DNA of 63,280 bases from Thermoproteota archaeon (GTDB lineage: Archaea > Korarchaeota > Korarchaeia > Korarchaeales > Korarchaeaceae), in the NCBI GenBank assembly GCA_015522685.1, contig WALU01000018.1:1-63280 (forward strand), given 5' to 3'. Below, in pieces: positions 43,695-52,393 of the stretch. The first letter of the stretch is position 1, and each line of letters opens with the position of its first letter. Both the position numbers and the translations under genes were made by a program. The notes beneath the pieces were generated by a model that was given only the letters and a program-made list of their open reading frames with translations, was not told the DNA's origin and did no database searches.

Positions 43695-44435
43695 CTACAG
43701 TCTACGGAGCATGGTCTTTCTATTTAGCCATATTGAGGCGTAGAGAAATACTAAAGCGAATGCAGTTAGTACGACTATATCAAGAGCTAGAGGAAGGAAT
43801 GACCTTCCATAGTAAGATAGACTAACTATATCCACGAAGTAAGTTAGGGGAGACAATAACGCAACTCCTAGAAGATAGCTTGATAGGCTGCTTAGAGGTA
43901 TAAATATGCCGCTAATGAAGATTATGGGTAATCTCACGGCACTTGCAAGCATCACTGCATCTGCAGGAACATCAGAAGGAATTGAGGAGAATATGAGGCC
44001 TAAGAAGGAGTAGCAGAAGGAAGCTAGCACGAGGGCTGGTATTAAGATAAGGATGTTAGCTTCTATTCCAAGCAAGAACCCTACGCCTACTAGTACGAGG
44101 GAGATTAGAATGCCTAAAAGAGAGGAAGCTATAGAATCTCCTATTACAATCATCCCCATTGTTACTGGTCCGGTTAGGAGCATTTCAAGGGATCTCTGCC
44201 TAGTCTCCCATGGAATCACAATAGGGGTTACAGCTGATGCTGTAAAGAATATAGTGATAGATATTAAAGGGGGGATACTACTAACTGTAATTCTGTTTCC
44301 AATTACAAAGGCAAGCCACAGGAAAAATGGCATCAATAAACCTAGTATTATTACAGGTCCTTTAAGGAAGTATATTCTAGCATCTTTCATGGATAAAGCT
44401 AGGATGCTCTCCATATAAGACCTCAAAGAATCCAT
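43695..44435 (-). CDS. ABC-2 type exporter permease
   Basis: A 246-residue membrane protein with six hydrophobic helices. The N-terminal part SMKDARIYFLKGPVIILGLLMPFFLWLAF and the fifth-helix region FISGIFIPLSSLSSYLLGVALLSPLTYFVDI are classic for ABC-2 permeases. Seven bases follow the ATPase gene, so the pair forms one exporter. Regulated most likely by the TetR gene of the same operon. Confidence 0.88.
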   Translation of the reverse strand: MDSLRSYMESILALSMKDARIYFLKGPVIILGLLMPFFLWLAFVIGNRITVSSIPPLISITIFFTASAVTPIVIPWETRQRSLEMLLTGPVTMGMIVIGDSIASSLLGILISLVLVGVGFLLGIEANILILIPALVLASFCYSFLGLIFSSIPSDVPADAVMLASAVRLPIIFISGIFIPLSSLSSYLLGVALLSPLTYFVDIVSLSYYGRSFLPLALDIVVLTAFALVFLYASIWLNRKTMLRRL

Positions 44436-44441
44436 ATTTCC

Positions 44442-45368
44442 TTACCTTTCCTTACCTCTTATTAATTTCATGAATATTTCCTCAAAACTTGGACCTGTTG
44501 TCTGAACCTCCTCTACTCGCGCCCCCAAATCTTCAGCTAGCTTCATAGTTCTACGTAAGACTTCATCAACTTCATCTCGCCTACATGTGATGAATATCTT
44601 CCTTCCTTGAATTAGCACATCAAAGCTCCCTAAAGCTTCCTCTATTCCCTTCAAGTCCCTATCTAAGATTATTTTAACGCTTCTGAATTCCTCAAAATTT
44701 ATCCTCAGATCCTCTGGGCTCCCTTCCGCTACTATCCTCCCCTTATTAATCACTGCTATCCTATCACATAGTATACCTGCTTCTTCTATGTTATGTGTGG
44801 TAAGAAAGATCGATTTGCCCTCCCTCCTGAGATCGGTGATGAGGGATCTAACCATCCTAGTGCTTATAATATCCAGCCCTGATGTAGGTTCATCTAATAT
44901 GAGTATACCAGGATCACTTATGAGCGCCATAGCCAATAGAAGCCTCTGTCTCATTCCCTTAGAGAATCCCTTAACTTTTCTACTCATAGCCTCGCTCAAA
45001 TTCAACATTTTCAGCAAATCCTTAGCTCTGGCCCTCCTCATATGATCTTCAACGTGATAGATCCTCCCAGCTAGCATCAGGTTATCCCAAGCACTTAAAT
45101 CTACATAAGGAGCCGATATCTCAGGAACTACTCCTACATGACTCTTTGCCTTTAAAGGATCTTTTAGGACATCATACCCCATAATATAAACTCTTCCTCT
45201 ATCAGGAGAGATGATACCTGTTATCATCCTAATTGTTGTGGTTTTCCCAGCACCATTAGGTCCGAGGAGACCGAATATCTCCCCTCTATCCACATGCAGG
45301 CTTACACCTCTTACGGCTCTTACCTGACCAAAGCTCTTTTCCAAGTTATGCGCTTCTACTGGTTTCAC
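44442..45368 (-). CDS. ABC-2 type exporter ATPase
   Basis: An ATPase of about 308 residues. Walker A GPNGAGKTTT, Q-loop VGVVPEISAPYVDLSAWDNL, signature FSKGMRQRLLLAMAL, Walker B LILDEPTSGLD and switch TTHNIEEA are all present. A C-terminal domain of about 80 residues follows, as in drug-export ATPases of the DrrA group. I prefer the GTG start at 45368, with AGGGAG just upstream; a TTG at 45389 is the alternative. The start overlaps the TetR gene by about 20 bases. Confidence 0.9.
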   Translation of the reverse strand: MKPVEAHNLEKSFGQVRAVRGVSLHVDRGEIFGLLGPNGAGKTTTIRMITGIISPDRGRVYIMGYDVLKDPLKAKSHVGVVPEISAPYVDLSAWDNLMLAGRIYHVEDHMRRARAKDLLKMLNLSEAMSRKVKGFSKGMRQRLLLAMALISDPGILILDEPTSGLDIISTRMVRSLITDLRREGKSIFLTTHNIEEAGILCDRIAVINKGRIVAEGSPEDLRINFEEFRSVKIILDRDLKGIEEALGSFDVLIQGRKIFITCRRDEVDEVLRRTMKLAEDLGARVEEVQTTGPSFEEIFMKLIRGKER

Positions 45369-45942
45369 AGGGCTCCCTATCCCATACAAAGCTTATAGTC
45401 TCACTTAGGTATTCCTTATTGCTCATTCTACTCAATGGCCTTAGGACATAGCAGAGGAGCGCGCCAAAGAACCCCCTTATCCTTATCATAGATTCCTGCG
45501 ATTCATCTCCAAATGCTCTTCTTGCAGCTTTCCTTAGGAGGTTCTCACATAGCTCCCTTATATCCTTCCTGATCTCAGGGTATAGCGCTTCAACTGCTAT
45601 TGTATGTATAAGCAGATGTCTCATCTCGCCCCTCTCATACTTATCGAGGTATCTTCTACCGATGCATTCTAGGAGCTTTCTTCCCTCAATTTCATCCTTT
45701 AAACACCTCCTAATTATATCCAATGGGAGACTTCTCTTAGCCACCTCTAAAATCAACTCATCCTTAGACGAGAAGTACCAGAAGATCAGGCCCTTAGAAA
45801 CTCCTGACTTTACGGCTATTAAATGAACAGGAGTTTTGAAGAAACCCTGCTGAGAGAAGACCTTCATAGCCCCTCTTATTATCCTCTCTCGTGTATCATG
45901 AGGGAGCTTCACCTTCCTCACATCCTTTCCCTTCACATTCAT
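45346..45942 (-). CDS. TetR family transcriptional regulator
   Basis: A 198-residue regulator with an N-terminal helix-turn-helix (ERIIRGAMKVFSQQGFFKTPVHLIAVKSGVSKGLIFWYFSSKDELI) and a helical ligand-binding part. GGGAGATC precedes the ATG. It overlaps the NafY-like gene upstream by 47 bases and the ABC ATPase downstream, so it is probably the local regulator of the exporter. The ligand is unknown. Confidence 0.9.
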   Translation of the reverse strand: MNVKGKDVRKVKLPHDTRERIIRGAMKVFSQQGFFKTPVHLIAVKSGVSKGLIFWYFSSKDELILEVAKRSLPLDIIRRCLKDEIEGRKLLECIGRRYLDKYERGEMRHLLIHTIAVEALYPEIRKDIRELCENLLRKAARRAFGDESQESMIRIRGFFGALLCYVLRPLSRMSNKEYLSETISFVWDREPCETSRSA

Positions 45943-46381
45943 GATCTCCCTTCCACCTTTCCCTAGGCTTATATTCTACAGAAGCTAGACGACCCGATAA
46001 GTATAGCTCTAGCACATTTCTAACTCTTCCATAGGCACCCCTTACTACCACTATGCCATACTGCTGGAAATAATCCACAGCTCTCCTTCCCATGCCCCTA
46101 CATATCAGGACATTGACTCCAGCATTGGCAAGCAATGATGGAATGACGCCAGGCCCATGCTCTTCCCGGTAGGAATTATCCAACATCTTTACTTTTAAAA
46201 TAGATCTATCTGGAGAAATATCTACTAACAAATATGCTGGGGCATGGCCAAAGTGTTCGAATATAATATCATCTAACGCCATATGATCTTGGACAGGAAA
46301 AGCAATTCTTTCTACAGTACCCTCACTCGTGCTTGCACCCTGACTCCTCAAGATGCTTTGTCCTCTATCTATTTGGCTCAT
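45896..46381 (-). CDS. NifX/NafY family protein (dinitrogenase iron-molybdenum cofactor-binding domain)
   Basis: A 161-residue protein with the domain of COG1433: VERIAFPVQDHM, the FGHAPAYLLVDI segment, LLANAGVNVLICRGMGRRAVDYFQQYGIVVVRG, and AYGRVRNVLELYLSGRL. A short Cys/Glu-rich tail (HECEGKGCEEGE) follows. In archaea without nitrogenase such proteins are thought to bind Fe-S or metal clusters; the role is unproven. First gene of an operon with the TetR regulator and ABC exporter. Confidence 0.85.
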   Translation of the reverse strand: MSQIDRGQSILRSQGASTSEGTVERIAFPVQDHMALDDIIFEHFGHAPAYLLVDISPDRSILKVKMLDNSYREEHGPGVIPSLLANAGVNVLICRGMGRRAVDYFQQYGIVVVRGAYGRVRNVLELYLSGRLASVEYKPRERWKGDHECEGKGCEEGEAPS

Positions 46382-46764
46382 GAGGCATTCCCTACTTTCT
46401 ATTGATTGACCAAATGGTTAATAAGTTAAAAACATTGCTATAGAACTCTCGGCATGCATTCGTATACAAAGTTAGAATTTTGTGCAAAATGCTGAAGTAA
46501 TATGAGCATAATGGTTTTAGAATGCATTAACTGATATTCATAAACATTGGGCTTATAACAGGTCCTCCCTCAACTATCTGCCATGAATACTCCAATAACA
46601 CCGATTCTCAAACTGGATTTTCACAGATTACCTACAATTATCTTTCTAAAAGAGCTATCCTGAAGGAAAGCTATTGTTATCTTTCAATCTTCCCTCCAAT
46701 TAACGTTTATCCTTGACATAATATCTCGGACAACCACTAGGTTTTTAGGTTCTCCTTAACTCTC
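46382..46764. other. Gene-free gap before the radical SAM gene
   Basis: About 383 bases with no gene. TTTTTAGG near 46741-46748 stands about 20-24 bases before the ATG at 46765 and could be the TATA element. Confidence 0.35.
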
Positions 46765-49700
46765 ATGGATGGTGGTAAAATGAAGGAGGCAGTTGGAGAG
46801 ATACCTAATGGTGAGAAAGAGTTTGCTCAATCTGCAAAGCACGCCCGAGAGTTGATAAAATACCCAGAACTTACTGAGGAGGAGCTTGGAGAGAGACTCA
46901 GAAATGTTCATTATGGTTATAGCTCCGGCCTTCCTTACAAGACCTTCTCTCTATGCCCAGAGAGTAGGAGGTTGGTTCAAGCACTAGTTTGGGAAGAAGA
47001 CAACAAAATATGGATAGCAAAGAAATGTCCAGAGGGGTTAATAACAGAGGTTTACTACGAGGATTCCTATCTATTCAAAAAGTTCATGAAATGGGCTTAC
47101 GATTGGAAGCTTTCTAGTTATAATGTTGAGAATACAGGAATAAATTGTCCATTTGATTGTGGCCTCTGCCATAGGCATCGCTCTCATACAAGCCTGCTTA
47201 ATATAGTCCTGACAAATAGATGTAATCTCTCATGCTGGTACTGCTTCCCCGGGAACGAAGAAGCATTATTTAGATTTGGTAGTGAAGTACGTCTAGCAAA
47301 GTTTGAAGATGTTGCTAAGACATTCTCCTTTGAGCATAAGGTCGAGATAGATGGGTTTAAGGGAGAGTACTCAATACCTAATGATCTTTACGTTCTTACC
47401 TTTAAGGAAGGAAAGGCGGAGTGGACAAGGGTTAGCAAGTTCCTTAGGAGAAAACATAAAGGAAAGATCCTTAGAATAATCACTCATACAGGGAGATTCA
47501 TTAGAACAACCCCGGAGCATAAGTTTTTCGTATATATAGATGGAGAACTTAGGAAAAGGAGAGCCGATGAACTCAGGCCCGGTGATGAGCTGATCATACT
47601 CTGGAACTTCGATCATGGAGAGACATTAACTCATATAGATCTTATAGAGGTCTTTAAGAAGCTCCCATATAAGGAAAAGGAGAAAACATACGTCAGAGGA
47701 ATCTCAAAGCTTAATCTCTTAAAGCTAAAGGAAAAGTACGGAGAGAAAGTGTACTCTTGGAGGAATAAGGATTCCATACCGCTTAGTGCTTTCTATGAAC
47801 TCGGCGGAAATGTTGACGCTGATAATCTACGCTTTGGGAGGGATGGAACTGCCTACGAGATACCTACTAGACTGGAGATAACCCCGACTTTAGCCAAGCT
47901 TATCGGCTACTTCATTGCGGATGGGAGTTATACCGACAAAGATCTCCGCATAACGGTCTCCCATAAGGATGTTGAGGAAGAGATAGTCAAGATCCTTGAA
48001 GAACTCAAACTTCCATATAGCTTCCTTCAGTGGAATGGAAAGGCTAAGCAGATAGTCATTGGGAGCAGACTTATGCGCTTGGTTTTCAAATACGCCCTTG
48101 GAGTACCTGAAAAAGCTGAGAATGAGAGGTTGCCCAAGGATTTCTTCAACTTTCCGCATGAGGCTAAACTATCTCTCCTTAGTGGACTCTTCAATGAGGA
48201 TGGCCATGTTGTCAGGGACAGAAGATATCTCAACATGGGATATACCAGCGTTTCAAGAGGTCTGATAAGAGATATGCTTTATCTTCTAGCATCACTTGGC
48301 ATCTTCACAAGAGTATATGCAGTGCCCAAGGAGAAAATGAAGGGTTCCAATTATGACCTTTACAAGCTATATATAGCAGGTACAGACCTAGTTAGGTTGG
48401 CAGATCTTCTTGATCTCAGGAGAGATCGCAAAGAGAGATTAGGAGAAATTGGAGACAGAAAGCCAGCCAAGATAACTCGCGTTGCAGATTTCTACATTGA
48501 CACGATTGAAGGAGTGACAGAGGAAAATTATGACGGTTACGTCTATGATCTTGAAGTTGAGAGCAATGGACATTCGTTTGTCGCCGCAGATGGCATCCTT
48601 GTGAGCAACTGCTTCTTCTATGCTAAGGAGGGGCAGCCAATATATGAGCCTACCTTAGATCAGGTAAGAATGATGCTCAGGAATGCTAAGGAGGAGCAGA
48701 CAATAGGAGCAAATGCAATACAGTTCACTGGTGGAGAGCCGACGTTGAGGGATGACCTTATAGAGATATTAAAGATAGCGAAGGAAGAAGGATACAGTCA
48801 CGTACAGCTCAACACAGATGGAATAAAACTGGCCTTCGATCCTGAGCTTGTGAGAAAAATAAAGGAGGTTGGAGTGAATACTTTCTATCTAAGCTACGAT
48901 GGCATGACTCCCCAAACTAACTGGAAGAATCATTGGGAGATCCCACTAATATTCGATAATGTCAGGAAGGTAGGTGGCCCGGGTATAGTCCTCGTTCCTA
49001 CAACAATAAGGAACGTGAATGATCATGAGCTGGGGGCGGTAATAAACTTCGGATTGAATCACTTGGACATAGTCAGGAGCATTAACATACAACCAATCTC
49101 CATGATAGGTAGAGTCCCCAAGAAGAATAGACAGATGTTCAGGATAACTATCCCTGGAGCTATTAAGAAGATAGAAGAGCAGACAAATGGAGCAGTAACG
49201 AAGGATGATTGGTACCCAGTTCCAATAGCTGGGCATATTGCTAGATTCTTCGAGGCATTTACTGGTAAGAAATACTATATGACTTCACATTTCGCATGCG
49301 GTGCTGCCACTTATATATTCCTCGATGGCGGTAAGGTCATTCCAATAACTAGATTTATAGATGTTGATGGATTTGTCGAATTTCTAGCCAAGAAAGCTGA
49401 GGAACTGGAGAATTGGAAGCGCTTAGGAAAGTTAAGCAAGCTTAAGGTTGGGGGAGAAATATTCCTCAAGTTTAGAAGTTTTTACGACTCTAAATATGCT
49501 CCTAAGAGTATAAGCGTCCTTAAGCTCGTAGAAAATGCTTTTGCCAAGGGAACTTATGAAGCTCTAGGCCAGTTCCATAAGAAGACTCTCTTCATAGGTA
49601 TGATGCACTTCCAAGACGAGTACAACTACGATGTTCAGAGGGTTGAGAGATGCGTTATTCACTACGCAATGCCAGATGGAAGGATAGTTCCATTCTGCGC

Positions 49701-49905
49701 ATTCAACGTCATCCCTGAGCTGTATAGAGATAAGGTACAAGCTCAATTCAGCTACTCTTGGGACGAGTGGAAGGAATTGCACCCTGATTGGGATTACAAG
49801 AAGGATAAGTACTTCAGAACAAAGGAATTTGTCGAGAAAATGAGGAAGAGTGAGCTCTACAGGAAAACCTACTTAGAGCTAAAGAATTATTTTGGGAGTA
49901 GCTAA
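46765..49905 (+). CDS. Radical SAM protein of the tetraether lipid synthase (Tes, MJ0619-like) group, interrupted by an intein
   Basis: The 1046-residue precursor contains a 456-residue intein (160-615); splicing would leave a 590-residue enzyme. The host begins with Cys-rich GINCPFDCGLCHRHRSHT and has the radical SAM motif C153-x3-C157-x2-C, whose third cysteine is residue 616 after splicing. FTGGEPTLRDD and LNTDGIKLA are the SAM-binding segments. Later cysteines (FACGAATYIF, RCVIHYAMPDGRIVPFC) suggest extra Fe-S clusters. The GLC-HRH N-terminus and overall order match the archaeal COG1964/Tes group, which joins lipid chains into tetraethers; a related radical SAM role is possible. ATG 46780, with GGTGGT just upstream, is an alternative start. 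Confidence 0.85.
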   Translation: MDGGKMKEAVGEIPNGEKEFAQSAKHARELIKYPELTEEELGERLRNVHYGYSSGLPYKTFSLCPESRRLVQALVWEEDNKIWIAKKCPEGLITEVYYEDSYLFKKFMKWAYDWKLSSYNVENTGINCPFDCGLCHRHRSHTSLLNIVLTNRCNLSCWYCFPGNEEALFRFGSEVRLAKFEDVAKTFSFEHKVEIDGFKGEYSIPNDLYVLTFKEGKAEWTRVSKFLRRKHKGKILRIITHTGRFIRTTPEHKFFVYIDGELRKRRADELRPGDELIILWNFDHGETLTHIDLIEVFKKLPYKEKEKTYVRGISKLNLLKLKEKYGEKVYSWRNKDSIPLSAFYELGGNVDADNLRFGRDGTAYEIPTRLEITPTLAKLIGYFIADGSYTDKDLRITVSHKDVEEEIVKILEELKLPYSFLQWNGKAKQIVIGSRLMRLVFKYALGVPEKAENERLPKDFFNFPHEAKLSLLSGLFNEDGHVVRDRRYLNMGYTSVSRGLIRDMLYLLASLGIFTRVYAVPKEKMKGSNYDLYKLYIAGTDLVRLADLLDLRRDRKERLGEIGDRKPAKITRVADFYIDTIEGVTEENYDGYVYDLEVESNGHSFVAADGILVSNCFFYAKEGQPIYEPTLDQVRMMLRNAKEEQTIGANAIQFTGGEPTLRDDLIEILKIAKEEGYSHVQLNTDGIKLAFDPELVRKIKEVGVNTFYLSYDGMTPQTNWKNHWEIPLIFDNVRKVGGPGIVLVPTTIRNVNDHELGAVINFGLNHLDIVRSINIQPISMIGRVPKKNRQMFRITIPGAIKKIEEQTNGAVTKDDWYPVPIAGHIARFFEAFTGKKYYMTSHFACGAATYIFLDGGKVIPITRFIDVDGFVEFLAKKAEELENWKRLGKLSKLKVGGEIFLKFRSFYDSKYAPKSISVLKLVENAFAKGTYEALGQFHKKTLFIGMMHFQDEYNYDVQRVERCVIHYAMPDGRIVPFCAFNVIPELYRDKVQAQFSYSWDEWKELHPDWDYKKDKYFRTKEFVEKMRKSELYRKTYLELKNYFGSS
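47242..48609 (+). mobile_element. Intein with LAGLIDADG homing endonuclease in the radical SAM active site
   Basis: In-frame, 456 codons. The N-terminal block starts with Cys1 (CFPGNEEALFRFG) and is followed by the block B TPEH motif (His at precursor residue 252). Two LAGLIDADG motifs are at LIGYFIADG (379-387) and GLFNEDG (474-480). Block F is YDLEVESNGHSFVAADG; the intein ends in Ser-Asn before the +1 Cys. The penultimate residue is Ser where most inteins have His, so splicing may be slower or assisted otherwise. After ligation the motif CNLSCWYC is restored, so the enzyme should be inactive until splicing. Confidence 0.92.
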
Positions 49906-49929
49906 TGGAAGGAAGGGGAAGGAATAGAT

Positions 49930-50208
49930 ATGAAGAATAAAGAGCTTGTAAGATTGGAGCTTAAAGTTCCGGATATAACTCCTGAGAAGGGAACTGAGCT
50001 GCAACATGATTTAGCTGAGAATCTTGCCGTTTACAGGGTTTTCGTCAATGGTTTTACTAAGAGAATAAAGATAATATTTGATGAAAAGAAGATGAGTAAG
50101 GAAGAACTCTTGGGTGCCTTAGAAGAGTACATGCCTGAGGTAATCAAGGAAGAAAGGGTAACTTTGAGTGAGGTCATAGAGAGCAGTATGAGCTGGAAAG
50201 CATCATAA
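49930..50208 (+). CDS. Small hypothetical protein linked to the radical SAM gene
   Basis: A 92-residue acidic protein. Predicted order is strand, helix, strand, strand, helix (VRLELKVPDI, helical ELQHDLAENLAVYRVFV, RIKIIFDEKKMS, helical EELLGALEEYM), which resembles a ferredoxin-like or heavy-metal-associated fold without its cysteines. It starts 24 bases after the radical SAM gene, preceded by a GGAAGGGGAAGG purine tract, so it is probably co-expressed and may assist that enzyme. No family recognised. Confidence 0.6.
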   Translation: MKNKELVRLELKVPDITPEKGTELQHDLAENLAVYRVFVNGFTKRIKIIFDEKKMSKEELLGALEEYMPEVIKEERVTLSEVIESSMSWKAS

Positions 50209-50460
50209 AGAGACAAGCATAATCTAGTTATTCATTTTCTAGTTTTAAAGCAGGTGTATTACTCAAATGCTGCTAGGAACTTAGAGTAAGCTCTAATTAC
50301 ATATGCTTAGGCATCAGTGTTGTTCCTTTCCTTCTCTCTTTTTTATTAGTTAATTCCCTCTTTAGCAAGCTTCCTTACCTACATACCTCTTTTACTGGGC
50401 TCTTCTCAGTATTGCATTAGGCTGGTAAGCTTAAACAATCCCATGAACTTAGTTACTAAT

Positions 50461-51570
50461 TCAGGTAAGCTTTAGCTTACCTACTGCATATCTAACTACG
50501 GGATCTGCTATCCTATATTTACCATTCTCTTTAGTGAGGTAGCCGTACTTTACTAGGTTCTTGAGGAGTTCTGTAAATCTCTTATCCGTAATATATCCCG
50601 TCTTAGCTACTGTATAAGCTTTAATATCACTCCAAGAATCTATGTCATGAGCAATGGCTTTCAATATAGTGCTGTAACGTCTCCTTGAGGGAGCTATAAC
50701 CTTTTCAAATTCCTCTAGGATTAGCTTGGAACCTTCCTCAAAAACCTCGGCTACAGCTCTTTCATGAGAGAATTCTCTTACAGCACGGTAGTATCCGTAG
50801 TGCGTTAACCAGCCCACTAATCCGTCAAAGATCCCCACTACTTCCTCTAGCTCACTCATATCTGGCTCTAGGCCAAGTTCTCTGAAGCCTCGAGCTAAGA
50901 AATCTATGCTCTCATCCCTAGTAAACCTACCTACGTAGATCTCTCTTCTATACCTGCCGAATAATGGTGCCTTAGGATCTTCCAACCTGAGGAATTCTCT
51001 CAGAACCCCTACCTCGCTGCCCGTGAGTATGAAGGTCACGTGGCTTAGATTGTCCACGGCCCATGCTAGCAGCCCATCATACCTCACATTGGAGAACCTG
51101 AGATATTGCGCCTCATCGAGCACTAAGATGAACCTCATATCGTGCCTGCTACACCAAGAATTTATCTCGGAGAGTAGGGTTGTGAGAGATATTCTGGCTG
51201 CAGGTTCTATCTCTATCTCATACTCCTTCACTCTTATCCTCTTAATCCTCTTCAACGCCTCCTCTAGATCAAATCCCAGCTTCTCGTACCACTTCATGCG
51301 CTCTCTAAAGCCTTTCACTAGATACCTCACAAGATGAGCTGCTGTAACCATGTTCTCATTATAATAAAGCTCCCTTAGATCGACGAGGACATAGGGCATG
51401 CTAGATTCCCTTAAAGATACCCTCACTAGACTCGACTTTCCTATTCTACGAATTCCGTAGATCACTAGCAACCTCTCACCAAGTTCTAAGGCTTTAAGAA
51501 TCTCTCCTAGCTCTGTCTCTCTGTCATAGAGATCCTCCTTACGCTCTTTAGGATTAATATCAAAGAACAA
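50461..51570 (-). CDS. Archaeal AAA/STAND-type ATPase with C-terminal winged helix
   Basis: A 369-residue protein of the archaeal ATPase family (PF01637-like). The N-terminus has DRETELGEILKAL, then Walker A GIRRIGKSSL (39-48), Walker B FILVLDEAQYLR and the sensor segment FILTGSEVGVL. The C-terminal about 100 residues form a winged-helix region (AYTVAKTGYITDKRFTELLKNLVKYGYLTKENGKYRIADPVVRYAV). Such genes are numerous and mobile in archaeal genomes and their roles are poorly known. Start is TTG 51570, with GGGGGGAT just upstream. Confidence 0.85.
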   Translation of the reverse strand: MFFDINPKERKEDLYDRETELGEILKALELGERLLVIYGIRRIGKSSLVRVSLRESSMPYVLVDLRELYYNENMVTAAHLVRYLVKGFRERMKWYEKLGFDLEEALKRIKRIRVKEYEIEIEPAARISLTTLLSEINSWCSRHDMRFILVLDEAQYLRFSNVRYDGLLAWAVDNLSHVTFILTGSEVGVLREFLRLEDPKAPLFGRYRREIYVGRFTRDESIDFLARGFRELGLEPDMSELEEVVGIFDGLVGWLTHYGYYRAVREFSHERAVAEVFEEGSKLILEEFEKVIAPSRRRYSTILKAIAHDIDSWSDIKAYTVAKTGYITDKRFTELLKNLVKYGYLTKENGKYRIADPVVRYAVGKLKLT

Positions 51571-51608
51571 CTATCCCCCCTCGATATTAACTATCCCCCC
51601 TCGATATT
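51569..51608. repeat. Two tandem 20-base repeats at the ATPase gene start
   Basis: The unit AACTATCCCCCCTCGATATT occurs twice without spacer at 51569-51588 and 51589-51608. On the minus strand each copy contains a GAGGGGGGAT ribosome-binding-like element; only the proximal one is at working distance from the TTG start. It looks like a small slippage duplication of the ribosome-site region. Confidence 0.85.
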
Positions 51609-51636
51609 ATAAAGGTAGGGTAGAGTAGTATCGTGC

Positions 51637-52332
51637 ATGTTAGATTTTAAAAGGCAAGGCAAACCCTTTCCGCAGGATGAGAGCAGAATACTGATTCACT
51701 TCACCATAATAGAAGTCCTTTACATCATCGAGGTTCTCCTCTTCTCCCATTTCTCAACTCCCAGCCTCTTAGGATCCTTGGATTACATAAAGCATACTAA
51801 TCCCCTGATGGCTGTTATGCATATCTGGCTCAACAATGCTGCAGCTGCCTTACTGCTTTCCTCGCTGAGTTCTGTTCATCCCCTAATAGCTTACCTTAGG
51901 ATGATTCCGGTGGCCGCATCCAAGGGACATGTTTTATCCTCATGGCTCGCTGGCTATCTGCCGTACGCTCACCTCATCTACTCCCTTATGGAGGATCAGG
52001 CCTATATAGCTTCTTCTATCTGCTGTCGAAGTGTGGGAGGTGCGGGTAGCATGAAGAAGCTCAGGAGCCTGGTAATATCCTTCAACCAGGGTCTCTACTT
52101 CCTATACAGACATCCTTTCTACCCTTCGCTAATGGGCGTTCAGGTGGACACTTTCTTTTACATGGACAGCTTTCTCGGGCTAGCGATGTTCCTCTTCACA
52201 GTTCCTCTGTAGTATCTCCTGATTATTATAGAGGAGAAGGAACTTCTCTCCTACTGGGGAGAAGAGTACGAGGAGTACATGAGGATAGTCCCCATGCTCC
52301 TACCAAAGATAAAGAAGATTGCAGCCTCATAG
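51637..52332 (+). pseudogene. Methyltransferase-like membrane protein gene interrupted by in-frame TAG
   Basis: The frame from ATG 51637 stops at TAG 52210-52212 and continues in the same frame to TAG 52330-52332. The part after the stop (YLLIIIEEKELLSYWGEEYEEYM, then RIVPMLLP) together with RHPFYPSLM before it gives the C-terminal signature of isoprenylcysteine carboxyl methyltransferase/PEMT-like enzymes (RHPxYxG ... EExxLxxxFGEEYxxYxxxVPxxxP). The first 130 residues are hydrophobic and faintly SpoIIM-like (IWLNNAAAALLLS). Either the gene was inactivated recently by one mutation, or TAG is read through. There is no second defect. Confidence 0.65.
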
Positions 52333-52393
52333 TTTCAGCGTGAATGTCAAGAGCAGTCCTTCATAATATTACCTAATTCCACTATTAGGTCTG

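Noticed and set aside
51569..51608. Two 20-base repeats as a degenerate CRISPR
   Set aside because: There is no spacer between the units, only two copies, and no cas gene in the window.
51637..52332. Pyrrolysine decoding of the internal TAG as the main explanation
   Set aside because: Several intact genes in the window end with TAG, a second decayed gene also has TAG together with TGA, and no Pyl genes are visible; simple inactivation is more economical. Kept as a finding with a test.
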